DNA of 64,000 nucleotides from Ruminococcus sp. (GCA_017410265.1 JAFQRC010000005.1:124001-188000), one strand, 5' to 3'. Shown: positions 27,290-36,277, counted from the first letter of the stretch. A program made the numbers and translations. Notes: generated by a model from the letters alone, not told the origin.

Positions 27290-28177
27290 ATGTCTAAGTT
27301 AAACGGATTGATAATTAAAATTACGGGCGGCTTCTACTATGTAGAGGCCGAAGACCGTATTTATGAGTGTAAAGCTAGAGGAGTGTTTAGAAAGAAAGGC
27401 TTTTCTCCGCTTGTCGGTGACTATGTTGAGGTTGATGTGCCTGAGAATGACGGATATTGCTCGATTGAATCAATATCAGAGCGTAAGAACTCGCTTGTAA
27501 GACCAGCTCTTGCAAATCTTGATACACTTGTTATCGTCAGTTCGGTAGTTGAGCCAGCTGTTAATACCTATATCATTGACAAAATGATATGTGCTGCTGT
27601 TAGTAAGGGTATAGAACCTGTAGTTGTTTTTTCAAAAACCGACTTACAACCATGCGATGAATACTTAGAGATTTATAGAAAATCAGGTATTAAAGCTATC
27701 GAGTATTCAAGTATCACTAACAAAGGTGTCGATGATATCAAGGAAGTTTTAAAAGGCAGAATTTCTGCCTTTTCAGGTAACACCGGTGTTGGTAAGTCTA
27801 CTTTACTGAACGCTTTATTTCCTGCACTCAGACTTGAAACAGGAGAGATAAGCAATAAACTTGGTCGTGGCAGACACACAACAAGAACTGTAGAACTTTT
27901 CAAATGCTTTGGCGGTTATGTTGCTGATACACCTGGTTTTTCAACTGTTGACCTAGACAGATACGAGCTTATCCGCAAGGATGATTTACAGCATTGTTTT
28001 CCTGAATTCAGAGATTACATCAGTGAATGTAAGTTTACATCCTGTGCTCATGTGTGTGAAAAAGGCTGTGCAGTATTAGAGGCTGTCGAAAATGGTGAAA
28101 TTTCTAAATCTCGCCATGACAGCTATGTTAGAATGTATAATGAAGTCAAAGATATAAAGGATTGGCAATTAAAGTGA
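27290..28177 (+). CDS. rsgA: Ribosome small-subunit GTPase RsgA
   Basis: A circularly permuted GTPase that matures the 30S subunit; 295 residues. The N-terminal OB domain is followed by the G motifs in permuted order: FSKTDL (G4), P-loop GNTGVGKST at 163-171 (G1) and DTPG (G3). The C-terminal zinc site uses Cys and His in CKFTSCAHVCEKGC. The ATG at 27290 begins 1 nt after the kinase stop; a longer frame into the kinase gene is spurious. The usual Firmicutes neighbours rpe and thiN are absent; a tRNA gene follows instead. Confidence 0.94.
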   Translation: MSKLNGLIIKITGGFYYVEAEDRIYECKARGVFRKKGFSPLVGDYVEVDVPENDGYCSIESISERKNSLVRPALANLDTLVIVSSVVEPAVNTYIIDKMICAAVSKGIEPVVVFSKTDLQPCDEYLEIYRKSGIKAIEYSSITNKGVDDIKEVLKGRISAFSGNTGVGKSTLLNALFPALRLETGEISNKLGRGRHTTRTVELFKCFGGYVADTPGFSTVDLDRYELIRKDDLQHCFPEFRDYISECKFTSCAHVCEKGCAVLEAVENGEISKSRHDSYVRMYNEVKDIKDWQLK

Positions 28178-28195
28178 TTCTTTTTGATAAAAATC

Positions 28196-28271
<76 letters not shown>

Positions 28272-28302
28272 GCGTACCCAGACAAACTTTGTCCGGGTAC
28301 GC
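28272..28302. repeat. 31-nt inverted repeat directly after the tRNA CCA end
   Basis: Arms GCGTACCC and GGGTACGC, then an a-c mismatch and GACAA/TTGTC, form a long stem with a 3-nt loop. It starts at the first base after CCA and lacks a T-tract, so it is not a standard terminator. It may protect the 3' end or guide tRNA 3' processing. Confidence 0.6.
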
Positions 28303-28369
28303 AAGCTCTAAATTACGAGAATTATAATTCTTATTTACAAAAATGTAATAGATAAATCAGTAGTGTTTC

Positions 28370-28399
28370 TTGTAATGCTTTATAATGCTATGCTATAAT
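28370..28399 (+). promoter_or_regulatory. Candidate promoter of the pseudokinase gene
   Basis: TTGTAA and TATAAT (28394-28399) are 18 nt apart, about 40 nt before the start. A second TATAAT at 28381 lacks a matching -35. The segment between the tRNA hairpin and this promoter shows nothing else. Confidence 0.5.
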
Positions 28400-28440
28400 T
28401 AATCGAAATGTGAAAATGCGACTTTTGGGGGAGTATTTAT

Positions 28441-30060
28441 ATGCCACTATGTATGGGTTGCCTTAATGAAATAAATGACGCAGCCACTATGTGTGAGAAT
28501 TGCGGGTTTGATAACTCTGTATCTCAGAGTGCACCTTTCTTACCGTACGGCACCGTTTTAAACGGGAAATATGTCGTCGCTAAGGATTTGAGTACTAACG
28601 GCGAAAGCACTCGTTATTTAGGGTACGATAAAACAACCGGTAAGGTTATCACTATTCGTGAGTTTTTACCTATCGGTTTGTTTGATAGAGAACAAGGGGA
28701 GAAAATTATCAAGATTCTTCCTGACCATGTTTCTGATTACAGTGTAGCTGTATCAGACTTTGAAAATTATTATAATAAAATCAAATCGCTTGCCGATATG
28801 TCAGCTATGGTTGTTATCGATGATGTATTCAGAGAGAACAACACCTGCTATGTTATCGAAGAAAGTGATGATAATATTCCTTTTCCTGAGTATATTAGAA
28901 AAAACGGGGGACAGCTTGATTGGGAAGTAGCCCGTCCATTGTTTATGCCTATTATCTCTTTGCTTGAAGCTATGCATAAGGTGGGCATCGGACACTATGC
29001 TGTTTCACCGTCCAACCTGTCAGTCAACTCAGATGGTAAGCTTATTCTATCAGGATTTTCCACAGAAAACGAACGCAAACGAGGTACTATGCTGAAATCT
29101 CAGCTTTTCAGCGGATGTGCTGCTCCGGAGCAGTATAGAAATGATAATGTGCTGGATACTTCGACCGATATCTACGGTTTTACATCAACATTATTCTTTG
29201 CACTTACCGGTAATCTTCCTTCTAACGCTAAAGAAAGAGAGAAAGATTCCCGTCTGCTCATCAGTACAAACACTGTAAAGCGTTTGCCTCCGCATGTAGT
29301 AACAGCTCTTGCTAACGGATTGCAGATGCGCAGAGATTCTCGTATTTCTGATTTTGATGAACTGCGTTCGCAGCTTTCTGTTGCTTCTACTGTACAGGCT
29401 ATTCAGGAGGAAATTTCCCGTACTGCCAGTATGACTCCTATATACAATGAGGATACCAAAAAGAACAATGCTAATGCTACTGCAGTAGGTATAGTAGCGA
29501 CTATTGTAGCTTTACTTATTTTCTCAGCAATCGGACTATTTTGGTTGTCTGTCAATCCATTCCAGGGTCTTTTTGAAGAAGAAACAGTTGCTCCAACTGT
29601 AGTTGATGCTACCGAGGACTGGACAGGACCTGTCGTTGCTGATTATGTTGGTAAAACCTACGAAGAAGTTGCTGCGGCTGTTGAAAGTGATGGGTCTATT
29701 ACACTCAAGGTTTCTGCTGATGGCGAATATAGCGATACAATTCCACAGGGTGTTGTTATTTCTCAGACTCCTGCAGCCGGTGAACCTATTACTTCTGGCT
29801 CCTCACTGATTTATGTTGTTCTGAGCAAGGGCCCAGAGATGAAAAAATTACCTGATGTTGTTGGAAAGAGCCTTGATTCTGCAGCGCAGGAACTTATAGA
29901 CCTCGGCTACATCGTTTTGCAGCAGGCTGAATATAGCGGTAACTACGCAGAAGATGTTGTTATGGGCTATGTTAACCTATCTGCAGGTGATGAAGTTGAG
30001 TCAGGTGCTGAAATTACACTGCGTGTCAGTAAAGGCACAGAACCAATTGATGAAGATTAA
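28441..30060 (+). CDS. Zinc-ribbon pseudokinase with two PASTA domains
   Basis: A 539-residue membrane protein. Residues 4-21 form a zinc ribbon (CMGC and CENC). A kinase-like domain (about 36-320) follows, but the essential residues are replaced: the VAIK lysine is Arg73 (TIREF), the catalytic-loop Asp is Ala187 (HYAVSP), and DFG reads SGF at 204-206; the glycine loop is also lost. One membrane helix (about 346-371) leads to an acidic Thr/Val linker and two PASTA domains (about 393-463 and 465-531). By design it looks like a non-catalytic wall-sensing partner of PrkC, encoded 1.2 kb upstream; that is inference. ATG with a GGGGGAG site. Confidence 0.85.
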   Translation: MPLCMGCLNEINDAATMCENCGFDNSVSQSAPFLPYGTVLNGKYVVAKDLSTNGESTRYLGYDKTTGKVITIREFLPIGLFDREQGEKIIKILPDHVSDYSVAVSDFENYYNKIKSLADMSAMVVIDDVFRENNTCYVIEESDDNIPFPEYIRKNGGQLDWEVARPLFMPIISLLEAMHKVGIGHYAVSPSNLSVNSDGKLILSGFSTENERKRGTMLKSQLFSGCAAPEQYRNDNVLDTSTDIYGFTSTLFFALTGNLPSNAKEREKDSRLLISTNTVKRLPPHVVTALANGLQMRRDSRISDFDELRSQLSVASTVQAIQEEISRTASMTPIYNEDTKKNNANATAVGIVATIVALLIFSAIGLFWLSVNPFQGLFEEETVAPTVVDATEDWTGPVVADYVGKTYEEVAAAVESDGSITLKVSADGEYSDTIPQGVVISQTPAAGEPITSGSSLIYVVLSKGPEMKKLPDVVGKSLDSAAQELIDLGYIVLQQAEYSGNYAEDVVMGYVNLSAGDEVESGAEITLRVSKGTEPIDED

Positions 30061-30066
30061 CAAAAA

Positions 30067-30091
30067 ACAGGTGGGCTGATAACCCACCTGT
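30067..30091. terminator. Intrinsic terminator, better for the minus strand
   Basis: The 9-bp stem ACAGGTGGG/CCCACCTGT is followed on the minus strand by TTTTTTG and on the plus strand only by ATTTGT. It lies between converging genes. Confidence 0.75.
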
Positions 30092-30104
30092 ATTTGTATA
30101 GCGA

Positions 30105-30773
30105 TTACTTTTTGAATTTCATATTAGTTTCAGCATGCTGGATAAGATTGAATACAGAACTAGCCAGTTGTGGGTATTCTGTGGCGATAGTGTCAGGAGA
30201 AATTTCAAGTTCTCCGCATTTTTTGAGGAAATCATTTTCACAGTTAGGATCTGTTGCACTGCTTACTCTTGTAGACAAAACCTCCAGAGCTGCTGTTGAA
30301 AAACCTGAATAAACCTCGTTGTGTATCGCGAACATATCCTGAGGATTTTTTCTGTTAGCTGAATATATTTTTCTGAACATATTGTATGTAGAAACCATCA
30401 GATAGTTAACTACATTTTTGCTTAGTTTGCGGTTATCTATTTTGTAAAGAAAATCGTAGATTAGTTCCTGGGTGTTCTGTAGTATTTTTTTGCTTATAAT
30501 AAGCGTAGCTTTATCTCTGTTTGCGTTTGTTGAATCATTTGAAATATCAGAAATATCGGAGTATCTGTGCGGTGTTCTACCGAGCAGATAGTCAGTTGAA
30601 ACATCATAGTAATCAGCGATTTTTGAGAGAAATTCGAGACCACATTCTCTTATCCCTTTTTCATAGTGTGAAAGTAGTGCTTGTGATACACCCAAATCTG
30701 TCGCTACCTGCTTTTGAGATAGCTTCTTTTCCTTTCTGAGCAATGTGATTATTCTGCTAAAATCCTTGTTCAT
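30105..30773 (-). CDS. XRE-family transcriptional regulator
   Basis: A 222-residue DNA-binding protein. The helix-turn-helix lies at about residues 5-60 (LSQKQVATDLGVSQALLSHYEKG), ending in the common TDYLLGR motif. The C-terminal 150 residues are helical and match no ligand domain that I recognise. The ATG at 30773 follows AAAGGTGG; a nine-residue upstream extension is rejected. It is divergent from the histidine phosphatase gene across a 70-bp gap that holds an inverted repeat, consistent with autoregulation. Confidence 0.85.
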   Translation of the reverse strand: MNKDFSRIITLLRKEKKLSQKQVATDLGVSQALLSHYEKGIRECGLEFLSKIADYYDVSTDYLLGRTPHRYSDISDISNDSTNANRDKATLIISKKILQNTQELIYDFLYKIDNRKLSKNVVNYLMVSTYNMFRKIYSANRKNPQDMFAIHNEVYSGFSTAALEVLSTRVSSATDPNCENDFLKKCGELEISPDTIATEYPQLASSVFNLIQHAETNMKFKK

Positions 30774-30802
30774 TCTGATTCCACCTTTATGTTTATACAA
30801 TT

Positions 30803-30831
30803 AGTATAATATATCTATTACAATTTGTAAA
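30803..30831 (-). promoter_or_regulatory. Promoter and possible operator of the XRE gene
   Basis: On the minus strand TTTACA (30831-30826) and TATACT (30808-30803) are 17 nt apart. Half-sites TACAA (30796-30800) and TTGTA (30825-30829) flank the promoter as an inverted repeat, a plausible site for the XRE protein. Confidence 0.5.
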
Positions 30832-30843
30832 GTCGGAGGGCTT

Positions 30844-31473
30844 ATGAAATCATATAAAATTCATTTTATCAGACACGGTGCAATCGAAGATACATTAAGT
30901 GGTGCCTATATAGGAACTACAGATGTTCCACTTTCTGATGAGGGAAAGCGTCAGCTAAAGCTTCTTGACCATAGTATGGATTATCCGTATGCTCAGGTTC
31001 TTTTTACAAGTCCCCTTAAACGCTGTAAAGAAACCTGTAAAATTATCTACAGTTATCTTGAACCTATTGTCATTGACCAGCTTATTGAATGTAATTTCGG
31101 CGAGTGGGAAGGCAAGACAGCTGAAGAGCTTTCAGGTGATGAGGATTTTTCTAAGTGGCTTGGTGGAGATAGTGAGATAAAGCCACCTCGTGGTGAAAGT
31201 AATTCGGATTTTACACGCAGAATATGTCTGATGTTTGAAAATATAGTTAACGGACTGATAAAAACAGGTACAACTGATTGCGCCATTGTAACTCACGGTG
31301 GAATCATTATGACTTTGCTCGCTATTTACGGATTACCTCAGGCGAAGCCTTTTGACTGGGCTTGTGATAATGGTTACGGGTATTCGATGAGAATTACGCC
31401 TATGCTCTGGCAGCGTGACAAGGTAGCTGAAGTTTATGAGCTTTTACCAAAAGAAAGAGTAGATGAAGAATAA
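30844..31473 (+). CDS. Histidine phosphatase family protein (CobC/GpmB-like)
   Basis: A 209-residue phosphatase of the phosphoglycerate-mutase-like superfamily. The catalytic RHG is near residue 10 (FIRHGAIED), the second arginine is in SPLKRCKET, the acidic catalytic region is FGEWEGKTAEE, and the second His is in VTHGG. The DTLSGAYIG stretch resembles alpha-ribazole phosphatases, but no cobalamin genes are nearby, so the substrate is open. ATG with a GGAGGG site. It ends at a terminator. Confidence 0.85.
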   Translation: MKSYKIHFIRHGAIEDTLSGAYIGTTDVPLSDEGKRQLKLLDHSMDYPYAQVLFTSPLKRCKETCKIIYSYLEPIVIDQLIECNFGEWEGKTAEELSGDEDFSKWLGGDSEIKPPRGESNSDFTRRICLMFENIVNGLIKTGTTDCAIVTHGGIIMTLLAIYGLPQAKPFDWACDNGYGYSMRITPMLWQRDKVAEVYELLPKERVDEE

Positions 31474-31478
31474 AATTA

Positions 31479-31508
31479 AGGCACTGCTTTTTAGCAGTGC
31501 CTCTTTTA
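31479..31508. terminator. Bidirectional intrinsic terminator
   Basis: The perfect 10-bp stem AGGCACTGCT/AGCAGTGCCT with a 4-nt loop is followed by CTTTTAT. The converging malic enzyme gene ends at its edge. Confidence 0.8.
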
Positions 31509-32675
31509 TATTCTGGCGACATTAGTTTTTTTAGCAGCTTTAACTACAGCTTTTGCAACTTCAACACCGATTCTCTTATCAAGCGGATCAGGAAGGATGT
31601 ACTCACAGTCAAGTTCGTCATCTTTTACCAAGTTTGCTATAGCATAAGTAGCAGCTACTTTCATTTCTTCATTGATTTCTTTAGCCCTGCAATCGAGTGC
31701 ACCCCTGAATATACCGGGGAAAGCTAGTACATTGTTAATCTGATTCGGAAAATCCGAGCGACCGGTTCCTATAATGAAAGCGCCGTATTCCTTAGCTTTA
31801 TCTGGCATAATTTCAGGAGTAGGGTTAGCCATTGCGAATATGATTGGCTTATCATTCATAGACTCTATCATTTCTTTGTTAACTACATCAGGAGCTGAAA
31901 CACCGATGAAAACATCGGCAGATTTCAAAGCGTCGTTCAAATTACCCTTGATATTTTCAGGATTTATAGTTTTTGCCATTTCTCTTTGAGCCTGATTGAA
32001 GTTATTGTTATTTTCAAGGATTCCGATTTTATCAACCATAATCAGGTTCTTAACTCCTAAATTAATCAGATGCTTACCGATAGCTATACCGGCAGAACCC
32101 GCTCCGTTTATGACAAGCTTTATTTCAGATATGTTCATCTTAGAGAGCTTAAGGGCATTAATTAAAGCTGCACCAACAACAATAGCAGTACCGTGCTGGT
32201 CATCGTGAAATACTGGAATGTCGCATTTTTCCTTGAGCTTTGCTTCAATCTCAAAGCATCTTGGTGCTGAAATGTCCTCAAGATTTATTCCGCCAAAGCT
32301 ACCGCTTATTAAGTGAATGGTATTTACTATTTCGTCTACATCTTTGCTTTTAATGCAGATAGGGAAGGCGTCGACATCGGCGAATTCTTTAAAGAGAGCG
32401 CACTTACCCTCCATAACAGGCATACCTGCCTCAGGACCTATATCGCCTAATCCGAGCACAGCGGTACCATCTGTGACAACAGCAACGAGGTTGTTTCTTC
32501 TGGTCAACTCGTATGATTTGTTGATATTTTTCTGTATCTCAATACACGGTTGAGCAACTCCCGGCGTGTAAGCCAGCGATAAATCTTCTCTTGTGTTTAT
32601 CGGTACAGAAGATTTTACTTCAATCTTTCCGTTCCATTCATAGTGTTTTTTTAGTGATTTTTCTTTAATATCCAT
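31506..32675 (-). CDS. NAD(P)-dependent malic enzyme
   Basis: Oxidatively decarboxylates malate to pyruvate with reduction of NAD(P). A 389-residue short-form bacterial enzyme. The N-terminal malic domain shows [33 protein letters not shown] with metal and substrate ligands, and FHDDQHGTA; the NAD-binding domain shows NGAGSAGIA. The ATG at 32675 gives the family-typical start; the 28-residue upstream extension runs into the rnpB promoter. The ribosome binding site AGAGAA is weak. It lacks the PTA domain of long forms. Cofactor preference is not decided. Confidence 0.92.
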   Translation of the reverse strand: MDIKEKSLKKHYEWNGKIEVKSSVPINTREDLSLAYTPGVAQPCIEIQKNINKSYELTRRNNLVAVVTDGTAVLGLGDIGPEAGMPVMEGKCALFKEFADVDAFPICIKSKDVDEIVNTIHLISGSFGGINLEDISAPRCFEIEAKLKEKCDIPVFHDDQHGTAIVVGAALINALKLSKMNISEIKLVINGAGSAGIAIGKHLINLGVKNLIMVDKIGILENNNNFNQAQREMAKTINPENIKGNLNDALKSADVFIGVSAPDVVNKEMIESMNDKPIIFAMANPTPEIMPDKAKEYGAFIIGTGRSDFPNQINNVLAFPGIFRGALDCRAKEINEEMKVAATYAIANLVKDDELDCEYILPDPLDKRIGVEVAKAVVKAAKKTNVARI

Positions 32676-32693
32676 ATCATTTCTCTGAAATAT

Positions 32694-32721
32694 TTGACTT
32701 TTGAATTTTATATTATATAAT
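32694..32721 (+). promoter_or_regulatory. rnpB promoter
   Basis: TTGACT and TATAAT are 16 nt apart and place transcription start at about 32728, the first base of the P1 helix. Confidence 0.85.
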
Positions 32722-32727
32722 GTATGT

Positions 32728-33068
32728 GCGAGTAAATCAGGCAGTTGCGGGCAAAACACGAAAGTGTTTGTCCGAGGAAAGTCCGGGCTCCACAGAGCAA
32801 GAATAACGGCTAACGGCCGCCGGGGGCGACCCTAGGGATAGTGCAACAGAAATAAACCGCCACTTTGTGGTAAGGATGGAAAGGCGAGGTAAGAGCTCAC
32901 CGGAGTTGGGGAGACCCAACTGCCATGTAAACCCTATTCGGAGCAACACCGTGGAAGACTAATTTGCCTGCTCGGCAAGTCTTAGGAGGTGGCGCTGAGC
33001 TGTTGCGGTAACGCACAGCCAAGATAGATAACTGCCAAATACAGAACCCGGCTTATAGATTTAGTCGC
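32728..33068 (+). ncRNA. rnpB: RNase P RNA, class A type
   Basis: The catalytic RNA that trims the 5' ends of tRNA precursors. The universal core is present: AGGAAAGTCCGGGCTCC near 32776-32793, GTGCAACAGAAA near 32841-32852, GGTAAGAGCTCACC near 32889-32902, and the 3' element ACAGAACCCGGCTTAT near 33041-33055. P1 pairs GCGAGTAAATC at the 5' end with GATTTAGTCGC at the 3' end. The length of about 341 nt and the core order fit class A, as in Clostridia, not the class B of Bacillus. A terminator follows 4 nt later. Confidence 0.95.
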
Positions 33069-33071
33069 TTT

Positions 33072-33091
33072 AAACACCCGAAAGGGTGTTT
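33072..33091. terminator. Bidirectional terminator of rnpB and pncB
   Basis: AAACACCC/GGGTGTTT stem with a GAAA tetraloop, followed by T-rich sequence. pncB ends directly beside it on the other strand. Confidence 0.9.
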
Positions 33092-33092
33092 T

Positions 33093-34544
33093 TTATTTAT
33101 TCTTTTTCTTTAAAAGTTCATTTTTGATATCCCACAACTCCTGAGTAAGGTCAACATAATATGTGTGTGGGTTTTCAAAACGCTTTACCTCGTCCCATAA
33201 TGTGTCCAGATGAGCTTTGCAGTAGTGCTTGATGTGTTCAAGTGTAGGCAATTCCTGAATAAGCTCTCCCTTTTCAAAATATTTTTTCATAAGCGGTACT
33301 GCAATATAGTTGTCAACAGTTTTGCGTTTCCAGGTGTATTCAGGGTCAAAAAGCTCATACGGTTTTGTGTCGTCAATTTTTTCTTCGTGAAGAGTAATTA
33401 CATCAGCTATAGCTTTATTTGTATCTTTGTCATATAATCTCCAAACATTCTTAAAGCAAGGAGTTGTAATTTTCTCAACATTTTCGCTGATTTTGATTTT
33501 AGGGGTTATGTTACCGCTTTCATCTTCAACAGCAACAAGTTTGTATACGCCACCGAAAACAGGTTGAGAAGACGAAGTGATGAGTCTTTCACCGACACCG
33601 AAGGTATCAACCTGAGCACCCTGAAGTAGCATATCTCTTATAATATATTCGTCAAGAGAGTTTGAAGCACATATTTTACAGTCTGGGAAACCTGCATCAT
33701 CGAGCATCTTTCTAGCTTTTCTGGACAAGTATGTGATGTCACCGCTGTCAATTCTTATTCCAGCAGGTCTGTAGCCGTTAGGTACAAGCTCTTCATTAAA
33801 CACCTTGATAGCGTTAGGGATACCCGACTTCAAAACATTATAGGTATCTACAAGCAGCGTACAGGAGCTTGGATATCTTTTAGCATAGGCACGGAATGCA
33901 TCAAGCTCTGTATCAAACATCTGTACCCAGCTGTGCGCCATAGTGCCTAGAGCAGGAATCTGTAAATCTCTGTCAGCTATTACACAAGCTGTGCCAACAC
34001 AGCCGCCGATATACGCAGCTCTCGCTCCGTAAATAGCTCCGTCAAAGCCTTGAGCTCTACGAGAACCAAATTCCATAACGGCTCTTCCTTCACTGGCTCT
34101 GACAATTCTGCTTGCTTTGGTTGCGATTAAACTTTGATGATTGATACAAAGCAGAATCATAGTTTCTACAAACTGAGCTTGAATAACAGGGCCTTTTACT
34201 GTTACAATAGGTTCACCCGGGAAAATAGGAGTGCCCTCTGGAATAGCCCATACATCGCACTCGAATTTAAAATTACGCATGTATTCTAAGAATTCTTCAG
34301 AAAACATATTTCTGTTTCTTAAGTATTCAATGTCTTCGTCGGTAAATTCGAGATTTTTCAGATAATCAACCATCTGCTCTACACCTGCCATAATGGCGAA
34401 TCCGCCCTTATCAGGGTTTTTTCTGTAGAACATATCAAAGTAAGCGGTTTTATCTTTGAATCCGTTTTCAAAGTATCCGCCAGCCATTGTGATTTCGTAG
34501 AAGTCAGTCAGTAAAGTCAGATTTCTATCAATATTTTCACTCAT
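33093..34544 (-). CDS. pncB: Nicotinate phosphoribosyltransferase
   Basis: Converts nicotinate and PRPP to nicotinate mononucleotide in NAD salvage; 483 residues. The N-terminal LLTDFYEITMAGGYF is the family signature; EFGSRRAQG holds the substrate-binding arginines, HSWVQMF carries the catalytic histidine, and RIDSGD binds phosphoribose. ATG with AGGAGG 7 nt upstream. Monocistronic; nadD for the next NAD step lies at 56 kb. Confidence 0.94.
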   Translation of the reverse strand: MSENIDRNLTLLTDFYEITMAGGYFENGFKDKTAYFDMFYRKNPDKGGFAIMAGVEQMVDYLKNLEFTDEDIEYLRNRNMFSEEFLEYMRNFKFECDVWAIPEGTPIFPGEPIVTVKGPVIQAQFVETMILLCINHQSLIATKASRIVRASEGRAVMEFGSRRAQGFDGAIYGARAAYIGGCVGTACVIADRDLQIPALGTMAHSWVQMFDTELDAFRAYAKRYPSSCTLLVDTYNVLKSGIPNAIKVFNEELVPNGYRPAGIRIDSGDITYLSRKARKMLDDAGFPDCKICASNSLDEYIIRDMLLQGAQVDTFGVGERLITSSSQPVFGGVYKLVAVEDESGNITPKIKISENVEKITTPCFKNVWRLYDKDTNKAIADVITLHEEKIDDTKPYELFDPEYTWKRKTVDNYIAVPLMKKYFEKGELIQELPTLEHIKHYCKAHLDTLWDEVKRFENPHTYYVDLTQELWDIKNELLKKKNK

Positions 34545-34708
34545 TTTGTACCTCCTGAGTATGTCTTAAATACATACATTATAGTATACAAGCTTATTAT
34601 AGCACATAAATATTGCAAAAAACACTACAATTTTACTCGAAAAATTAAAGTTTTGTTACGCTTTGGGTGAAAATATTTCATTTTTTTAAATTTTCTTACA
34701 AAAAAGAC

Positions 34709-34737
34709 TTGTTTTTTTTCTAATTATGTATTATACT
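34709..34737 (+). promoter_or_regulatory. Promoter of the small XRE gene
   Basis: TTGTTT and TATACT are 17 nt apart and predict a leader of roughly 90 nt before the ATG. The gap from pncB to here (34545-34708) is AT-rich and shows no gene. Confidence 0.6.
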
Positions 34738-34835
34738 AGCTTTACATTAGATTTTTGCGTTTAAAGAATTTCTCTGCGGAATTATCTAAAAGAAATAAAT
34801 TACGATTACATTATCATATAGTTGGGAGAATTAGA

Positions 34836-35087
34836 ATGAGATTACGTAAACAAGAACTCGGCGATCGTAACGTCGTGGGCGCTAGAGTTGAAGCTGCTCG
34901 CAAAAAGAAGGGTATGAAACAGAAAGAGCTACTCGCACAGCTTCAGGTCAACGGTGTTGATATGAACGCGTCGGGTCTTTCAAAGCTTGAGGGTCAGATC
35001 AGATATGTTACTGATGTTGAACTGATTGCTTTGGCTGATATTTTAGAGGTTTCTGTTGACTTTTTGCTCGGAAGAGCTCAGCAGTAA
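34836..35087 (+). CDS. Small stand-alone XRE-type HTH protein
   Basis: An 83-residue protein that is almost entirely a helix-turn-helix domain: GARVEAARKKKGMKQKELLAQL, a recognition segment MNASGLSKLEG and the closing VDFLLGR. It has no sensory domain. The ATG at 34836 follows GGGAGAA and gives a compact HTH protein; a longer upstream frame adds 27 basic residues without a ribosome binding site. Monocistronic, with its own promoter and terminator. Target unknown. Confidence 0.85.
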   Translation: MRLRKQELGDRNVVGARVEAARKKKGMKQKELLAQLQVNGVDMNASGLSKLEGQIRYVTDVELIALADILEVSVDFLLGRAQQ

Positions 35088-35125
35088 TTACATAGAGTTT
35101 TACCAGCATTTTGGTTTCTGTTTTT

Positions 35126-35163
35126 CAGGCGGTAGGTGTTAATCTACCGCTTGAATTTTTTTG
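35126..35163 (+). terminator. Intrinsic terminator
   Basis: GCGGTAG/CTACCGC, extended by CA/TG, with an 8-nt loop, followed by AATTTTTTTG. Confidence 0.85.
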
Positions 35164-35188
35164 TGCTACTTTCTCATACTTTTATAGT
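35161..35188 (+). promoter_or_regulatory. Candidate promoter of the YtvI-like gene
   Basis: TTGTGC and TATAGT are 16 nt apart. The -10 lies inside the inverted repeat CATACT-N5-AGTATG (35176-35192), a possible operator. Weak -35. Confidence 0.4.
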
Positions 35189-35201
35189 ATGAGGTGATTT
35201 T

Positions 35202-36224
35202 TTGAGAAAAATTATTTATAGATATAAACCACAGCTTGTTTTTATTTTGAGCTTTACTGCAGTTTTTTTGATAATTAAACTGTTTTTTATATATCTTTTA
35301 CCTTTTATTATTGGTTTTACCGTTTCTTTTCTGATGTATCCTGTTTATTTTTTTATGAAAAAGAGGCTTTCTTTTAAACCTGCATTTTCTGCTACAGTTA
35401 TAACTCTTTTTATTTTTTCTATATTTATAGCACTTTTGATGTTTGTGCTATATCTTTTGATTAGCGAATTGATTAATCTATATAACAATAACTTTGAGCT
35501 TATTGATAAATACATTGATAACACGGATTTCAGCTCACTTTTATCGGATTTGAGCATAAATAGCGACTTTTTTTCAAAAATTTCTGACACAGCTTTCAGT
35601 ATTTTCAGAATTATTCCATTTTCTCTGACTTTGCTTATTATTTCATTTTTAGCTACAATTTGTATCATAAATAATCTTCCTTTGATTAAAAAAACGATAA
35701 AATCAAAGCTTTCTGATAAAAATGCTGAAGTTTTCGAAAAAGTTGTTTTAAAGTCTAAAGAAATATTTAAAAAGTTCATCAGATCATATTTATTCTTGTA
35801 TACGCTGACCTTTGTTGAAGCTTTATTTGTTTTTGTTTTAATTGACCTTGATTATGTGGTTGTGTTTGCTTTTTTAGCAGCATTTTCTGACTTGCTTCCT
35901 ATTCTTGGACCGGGGGCGGTGTATTTCCCGATTGCTGTAGTGAAAATTATTTCGGGGGATTATCTATCGTGCATAACCTTAGTTATTTTCTGGGCAATAA
36001 CTGTAATTATAAGACAGATTATTGAACCGAAAATCTTGTCGGATAATATCAAAATTCATCCACTTATTGTGATTTCAGCCTTGTATTTTTCTATTGTAAG
36101 CTCGAATATATGGGTTTTGTTCTATATTATTTTCTTATTTATTGCCTATAAAATCATGGTTGAGTCCGATGTTTTAGTGTCTGCTATTGGGACTGAGCAC
36201 CATAATGATGATAAAGCATGTTGA
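35202..36224 (+). CDS. AI-2E/PerM family permease, YtvI-like
   Basis: A 340-residue polytopic membrane protein of the AI-2E exporter superfamily with about seven or eight helices. The central helices and the C-terminal signature (LPILGPGAVYFPIA, then IIEPKILSDNI) match the family. The relative in Bacillus, YtvI, is sporulation-associated; transport function is not settled. The start is TTG, 6 nt after GAGGTG. It has unusually low G+C for the window. The murD promoter overlaps its stop codon. Confidence 0.82.
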   Translation: MRKIIYRYKPQLVFILSFTAVFLIIKLFFIYLLPFIIGFTVSFLMYPVYFFMKKRLSFKPAFSATVITLFIFSIFIALLMFVLYLLISELINLYNNNFELIDKYIDNTDFSSLLSDLSINSDFFSKISDTAFSIFRIIPFSLTLLIISFLATICIINNLPLIKKTIKSKLSDKNAEVFEKVVLKSKEIFKKFIRSYLFLYTLTFVEALFVFVLIDLDYVVVFAFLAAFSDLLPILGPGAVYFPIAVVKIISGDYLSCITLVIFWAITVIIRQIIEPKILSDNIKIHPLIVISALYFSIVSSNIWVLFYIIFLFIAYKIMVESDVLVSAIGTEHHNDDKAC

Positions 36225-36248
36225 TATTTTATGAAAAAAGCGTATAAT
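36221..36248 (+). promoter_or_regulatory. murD promoter
   Basis: TTGATA (overlapping the previous stop codon) and TATAAT are 16 nt apart. The downstream leader holds a perfect ATTACA-N6-TGTAAT inverted repeat. Confidence 0.65.
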
Positions 36249-36277
36249 TACATTGTATTGTAATTCGGAGGGATATT

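Noticed and set aside
28381..28399. TATAATGCTATGC-TATAAT direct repeat as a regulatory repeat
   Set aside because: Chance recurrence of -10-like words in AT-rich DNA; only the downstream copy has a plausible -35.
35345..35779. 144-codon minus-strand frame inside the YtvI-like gene
   Set aside because: Opposite a recognised permease in very AT-rich DNA; composition explains the open frame.
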